A stretch of 64,000 nt of DNA from Microbispora corallina (GTDB lineage Bacteria; Actinomycetota; Actinomycetes; Streptosporangiales; Streptosporangiaceae): the NCBI RefSeq assembly GCF_016863035.1, contig NZ_BOOC01000003.1, forward strand, positions 186,001 through 250,000, read 5' to 3'. Positions 61,058 to 64,000 of this stretch are shown one piece after another (positions within the stretch are counted from its first letter, which is position 1; the number at the start of each line of letters is the position of its first letter). The notes below the pieces were generated by a model. That model did no database searches. It was not told the DNA's origin and saw only the letters and a list, made by a program, of their open reading frames with translations. The position numbers were made by a program, and so were the translations under genes.

Positions 61058-61831
61058 TCAGCCGCCCCCGCCCGAGTGGAAGCCGAACCCGCCGCGCTGG
61101 ATGACGCGTCCCGTCCTGCTGGTGATGTGCGCGTCCGCGGGCTTCACCGTGGTCCCGCGCCACACCCGGCCCCCCGTCCGGGTGCCGCCGTAGTACCAGC
61201 CGTACGCGCCGTGCGAGCCGTGGTAGTGGTGGTCGTCGTCGCAGTAGTCGTCGGGCACGACGGGGTAGGAGCCGTCGGGCTGCCGGTTCGACAGGTCGAC
61301 GCAGTCGGCGCCCACCTCGTCGTACCGGTTCTGGGCCGCGCAGAAGCCCACGACCAGCGTGGACAGGACGCCCAGCGTGCCGAGCTTGATGGCGGTGGAC
61401 GACTTGGAGCCCCCGGACGGCTTCGGCGTGGAGAACTGCCCGGGCCGGCCCATCGCGAGCGGATGCGGCGGTGGAGGACCGGCCGGCCGCGCCACCGGGT
61501 GCCGCGGCGGGGGAACCACGGGCGGAGGCGGCGCAGGCCGATCCGGCTGCGTGGAGACCACGGGCTGGGGCGGCGCGGGCCGAGCCGGCTTCCGGCGCAG
61601 CGGCCGGGTCTTGTCGGTGTCCTCGGCGCCGGGCTCCGGCTCCGCGCCCGGCGGCGCGTCCTGCGTCACGCCGTCCGGTGCCGGTACGTCGAGCGGCTCG
61701 CGGTCCGGTGCCGGCGTGTCGTGTGTAGCGCCGCCGTCGGGCGTCGGCGTGTCACGTGTCTCGCCGTCCGGTGTCGGCCTGTCGTGCGAGGGGTCGTGCG
61801 GAGGCGTGGGGCGCTCCCCGGATCCGGCCAT
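61058..61831 (-). CDS. Membrane protein with Pro-rich N-terminus and DUF1190-like tail
   Basis: The 257-residue protein has a long hydrophilic N-terminus of imperfect PTPDG/PAPDG repeats and proline runs (to about residue 140), then one hydrophobic segment (KLGTLGVLSTLVVGFCAAQN). A Cys/His/Gly-rich C-terminus follows, with ADCVDLSNRQPDGSYPVV, DDYCDDDHHYHG and the end VIQRGGFGFHSGGGG. The ending and the partnership with DUF350 and the synthase-like gene resemble YgiB/YjfM (DUF1190) of enterobacteria; sequence similarity elsewhere is weak, so this is tentative. ATG 61831 has caggag upstream. Topology suggests the tail is outside the membrane. Confidence 0.65.
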   Translation of the reverse strand: MAGSGERPTPPHDPSHDRPTPDGETRDTPTPDGGATHDTPAPDREPLDVPAPDGVTQDAPPGAEPEPGAEDTDKTRPLRRKPARPAPPQPVVSTQPDRPAPPPPVVPPPRHPVARPAGPPPPHPLAMGRPGQFSTPKPSGGSKSSTAIKLGTLGVLSTLVVGFCAAQNRYDEVGADCVDLSNRQPDGSYPVVPDDYCDDDHHYHGSHGAYGWYYGGTRTGGRVWRGTTVKPADAHITSRTGRVIQRGGFGFHSGGGG

Positions 61832-61926
61832 CGGGCTCCTGCTGTCGAGATCGGCACACAATAGCGTCGCTAGGACATAACGGGCCAACCTTCGGCGGCG
61901 TTCGCGGTTCTGTCAGGAGCGCGGAG

Positions 61927-61932
61927 TACGGT
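61927..61932 (+). promoter_or_regulatory. Putative -10 element of leaderless gene
   Basis: tacggt ends six bases before GTG 61939. The HhH-PHP gene lacks a ribosome site, which fits a leaderless transcript. Confidence 0.45.
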
Positions 61933-61938
61933 GCGGAT

Positions 61939-62982
61939 GTGGATCCGGTCGAGGCCCTGAAGAGGATCGCCTTCCTGCTGGAACGGGCGGGCGAGCCCAC
62001 CTACCGCGTGCGGGCGTTCCGGGGCGCCGCCGCGACCGTCGAGGCCCTGCCGCCCGGCGAGCTCGAACGGCTCGCCCGCGAGGGCCGTCTGAGCGACCTC
62101 AAGGGCGTCGGCAAGGTCACCGCCCTCGCCGTCACCGAGGCGCTGAACGGCGACGTCCCGACCTATCTGCGCCGGCTGGAGGACACCAAGGACGTCGACC
62201 TCGACGACGCGGCGCGGGAGCTGCGCGAGGCGCTGCGCGGCGATCTGCACAGCCACTCCGACTGGTCCGACGGCGGCTCGTCCATCGAGGAGATGGCCGC
62301 GGCGGCGCGGTCGCTCGGCCACGAGTACCTCGCGCTCACCGACCACTCGCCGCGGCTGACCGTGGCCAACGGCCTGTCGCCCGACCGGCTGCGCCGGCAG
62401 CTCGACGTGGTGGAGGAGCTCAACGCGTCGTTCGCGGCCGGCTCAGGTCCGCCGTTCCGCGTCCTGACGGGCATCGAGGTCGACATCAACGCCGACGGCT
62501 CGCTCGACCAGGAGCCCGAGCTGCTCGAACGGCTCGACGTCGTCGTCGCCAGCGTCCACTCGCTGCTGCGGATGGACGCGGAGGACATGACGCGGCGCAT
62601 GGTGACGGCCGTGGCCAACCCGCACGTCGACGTCCTCGGCCACTGCACCGGCCGCGTCGTGCGGGCGGGCGGCCGGCGCGGCGGGCTCCGGCCGGAGTCG
62701 CGCTTCGACGCGGAGATCGTGTTCGAGGCGTGCCGGCGGTTCGGCGTGGCCGTCGAGATCAACTCACGGCCCGACCGGCTCGACCCGCCCAAACGCCTGC
62801 TGCGCCTGGCGTACGAGATGGGGTGCGACTTCTCCGTCGACTCCGACGCCCACGCGCCGGGACAGCTCGACTGGCAGCGTTTCGGCTGCGAGCGCGCCGC
62901 GCTGTGCGGGATAGGGCCGGACCGGATCGTCAACACGCGGCCGTGGGGCACGTGGGGTGATGGTGCTGTAACGCCCGAGTGA
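61939..62982 (+). CDS. Helix-hairpin-helix plus PHP phosphoesterase (PolX C-terminal-like)
   Basis: The 347-residue protein starts with a pol-beta-type helix-hairpin-helix (AFLLERAGEPTYRVRAFRGA and DLKGVGKVTALAVTEALNG). It continues with a PHP domain from about 95 on, with metal-site motifs GDLHSHSDWSDGG, LALTDHSP, GIEVDINADG, VASVHS and SVDSDAHAP. The layout is that of the C-terminal part of PolX polymerases without the polymerase palm. It probably acts as a DNA 3'-phosphatase or exonuclease in repair. It is divergent from the DUF1190-like gene. Confidence 0.85.
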   Translation: MDPVEALKRIAFLLERAGEPTYRVRAFRGAAATVEALPPGELERLAREGRLSDLKGVGKVTALAVTEALNGDVPTYLRRLEDTKDVDLDDAARELREALRGDLHSHSDWSDGGSSIEEMAAAARSLGHEYLALTDHSPRLTVANGLSPDRLRRQLDVVEELNASFAAGSGPPFRVLTGIEVDINADGSLDQEPELLERLDVVVASVHSLLRMDAEDMTRRMVTAVANPHVDVLGHCTGRVVRAGGRRGGLRPESRFDAEIVFEACRRFGVAVEINSRPDRLDPPKRLLRLAYEMGCDFSVDSDAHAPGQLDWQRFGCERAALCGIGPDRIVNTRPWGTWGDGAVTPE

Positions 62983-63017
62983 GGTGTGTCGTCCCGGAAT
63001 CGCCCGTCTCGTCGGCG

Positions 63018-63023
63018 TAGCGT
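63018..63023 (+). promoter_or_regulatory. Putative -10 element of leaderless WYL gene 1
   Basis: tagcgt ends seven bases before ATG 63031. An identical hexamer stands in the same position before the next gene (63621). Confidence 0.5.
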
Positions 63024-63030
63024 CATGGTC

Positions 63031-63489
63031 ATGAAACGCCGGGACGCGCTCGTCGAGGAGCTCAGGTCCGGCGGATGCCTGTCCGCGCGCGAGCTCGCGT
63101 CGCGCCTCGGCGTCAGCAAGAGCACCGTCGTCCGGGACGTGGCGAAGTTACGGGAGGCCGGAGTCCCCATCCGGATCGAGCAGGGCGGGTACTCGATCGC
63201 CGGGCCGCAGGCAGTCAAACGCGCCATCGACGAGGCGCTGCTGCGCCGCCGGGTGCTGCGCGTCGACTACGTCAACAGCAAGGGCGTCTCCACGACCCGC
63301 GACGTCGAGCCGAGCATCTGCCTGGGCGGCCGCGGCGGGCACTGGTACCTCGTGGCCTGGTGCAGGCTGCGGGAGGACGTCCGGGTCTTCCGCCTCGACC
63401 GCATCACCTCGGCCGACGTCACCGACGAGCGGTTCCCCGAGCCCGGCCGCGAGCGCCTCGGCCGGATCGCCGAAGCCGTCGGCGGCTGA
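63031..63489 (+). CDS. HTH-WYL transcriptional regulator, short form
   Basis: The 152-residue protein has a DeoR-like helix-turn-helix (LSARELASRLGVSKSTVVRDVAK) and a compact WYL-like domain with RRVLRVDYVNSKGVSTTRDVEP and YLVAWCRLREDVRVFRLDRI. WYL domains bind nucleic-acid or nucleotide ligands and often control DNA-damage or defence genes. At 152 residues it lacks the long C-terminal extension of typical members. ATG 63031 is preferred over ATG 63025 because of spacing to the -10 box. The second WYL gene follows 144 bp later. Confidence 0.78.
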   Translation: MKRRDALVEELRSGGCLSARELASRLGVSKSTVVRDVAKLREAGVPIRIEQGGYSIAGPQAVKRAIDEALLRRRVLRVDYVNSKGVSTTRDVEPSICLGGRGGHWYLVAWCRLREDVRVFRLDRITSADVTDERFPEPGRERLGRIAEAVGG

Positions 63490-63506
63490 CCCCCTCGTGC
63501 GGCTTC

Positions 63507-63551
63507 GTCCTCGGCCCTCTTCCCCGGTCCGTCCTCGGCCGTCTTCCCCGG
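63507..63551. repeat. Two 21-bp direct repeats, 24-bp period
   Basis: gtcctcggccctcttccccgg (63507-63527) recurs with one change at 63531-63551, in the gap between the two WYL genes. It is simple and probably non-functional. Confidence 0.7.
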
Positions 63552-63620
63552 GGCGCACGGGACGTCGCCACGACAGGCTGGAGATTCGAACGCGTCAGCG
63601 GAAATGTCGGTGGGGTGTCC

Positions 63621-63626
63621 TAGCGT
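63621..63626 (+). promoter_or_regulatory. Putative -10 element of leaderless WYL gene 2
   Basis: tagcgt ends seven bases before GTG 63634, the same arrangement as for the first WYL gene. Confidence 0.5.
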
Positions 63627-63633
63627 CTGGCCT

Positions 63634-64000
63634 GTGAACCGTACCGACCGGCTCTATGCGATCGTCGAGGACCTGCGGGCGATCTCCCCCCGCTGCCGGT
63701 CCGCGCGTGAGCTCGCCCTGCGCTTCGAGGTGAGCCCGCGGACCATCGAGAGGGACATCGCCGCCCTGCAACAGGCGGGCGTGCCCATCTACGCCGAGAT
63801 CGGCCGCAGGGGAGGCTACGCCCTCGAGAAGAGTATGTCCCTGCCCCCGCTCAACTTCACCCCGGCCGAGGCCGTGGCCGTGGCGATCGCGCTCAGCCGC
63901 ACCGACCAGCAGCCGTTCGCGGCGGACGCGCGCAGCGCGCTGCGCAAGCTCGTCGCCGCCATGCCGGGGCCGGAGGGGGAGCGGGCGCGGCAGCTCGCCA
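63634..64000 (+). CDS. HTH-WYL transcriptional regulator (3' partial)
   Basis: The open frame from GTG 63634 continues past the window edge, giving 122 codons. It starts NRTDRLYAIVEDLRAISPRC and has a helix-turn-helix RSARELALRFEVSPRTIERD, then YAEIGRRGGYALEKSMSLPP and LNFTPAEAVAVAIALS. This is the YafY-type DeoR/WYL regulator, whose WYL domain would lie beyond the window. It is in tandem with the shorter WYL regulator. Confidence 0.8.
   Translation, partial: MNRTDRLYAIVEDLRAISPRCRSARELALRFEVSPRTIERDIAALQQAGVPIYAEIGRRGGYALEKSMSLPPLNFTPAEAVAVAIALSRTDQQPFAADARSALRKLVAAMPGPEGERARQLA

Overview
The window is very GC-rich with strong third-position GC bias, and its gene content and order are those of a filamentous actinomycete. 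HrdB-type sigma, the topoisomerase IV pair, DUF3145 next to a fabD-fabH-acpP-fabF operon with a FasR-type regulator, DUF5998 and several apparently leaderless genes all point this way. The order looks most like Streptosporangiales, but that is an inference from synteny and not a computed placement. No tRNA, rRNA, CRISPR array or insertion sequence was seen.

Positions 1-16.4 kb hold a partial EamA exporter, a secreted protein built from YTV-like RPVT repeats, a DoxX membrane protein and a DHA2 drug exporter. They are followed by a TPR-membrane-split-barrel fusion beside a membrane-anchored tandem AAA+ protein, an orphan peptide-binding lipoprotein, the overlapping pxpABC 5-oxoprolinase operon, two poorly known proteins and an HhH-GPD repair protein.

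Positions 16.4-36.4 kb hold a PAS/PAS/GAF/SpoIIE phosphatase, the principal sigma factor, YaaA, a sugar ABC transporter, DUF7455, parE, SoxR, a decayed WD40 protein-kinase pseudogene, two beta-carbonic anhydrases, a VOC protein, an NmrA-like oxidoreductase and parC. Topoisomerase IV subunits B and A (parE +, parC -) face each other across about 5 kb.

Positions 36.4-46.5 kb hold a GNAT protein, a RecQ helicase with a phosphoribosyltransferase-like tail, a PfkB kinase, a GNAT/acyl-CoA-synthetase (Pat-like) protein, DUF5998, a phosphodiesterase-type alkaline phosphatase superfamily enzyme and a rhodanese.

Positions 46.5-51.3 kb are the most unusual part. Four tightly packed or overlapping minus-strand genes encode a cytoplasmic subtilase, an ECF-type sigma factor without a recognisable anti-sigma factor, a small protein with a carboxypeptidase-regulatory-like beta domain, and a TPR-CHAT cysteine protease. 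The set recalls the protease-to-sigma logic of type III-E CRISPR (Craspase) but has no CRISPR component. I propose it is a stand-alone proteolytic sigma-factor switch.

Positions 51.4-64 kb hold DUF3145, a secreted protein, the fatty-acid synthase II operon (fabD-fabH-acpP-fabF plus a carboxyltransferase) with its fasR regulator, a DUF350/glutathionylspermidine-synthase-like/DUF1190-like cassette, an HhH-PHP protein and two WYL regulators. The second regulator is cut by the window edge.
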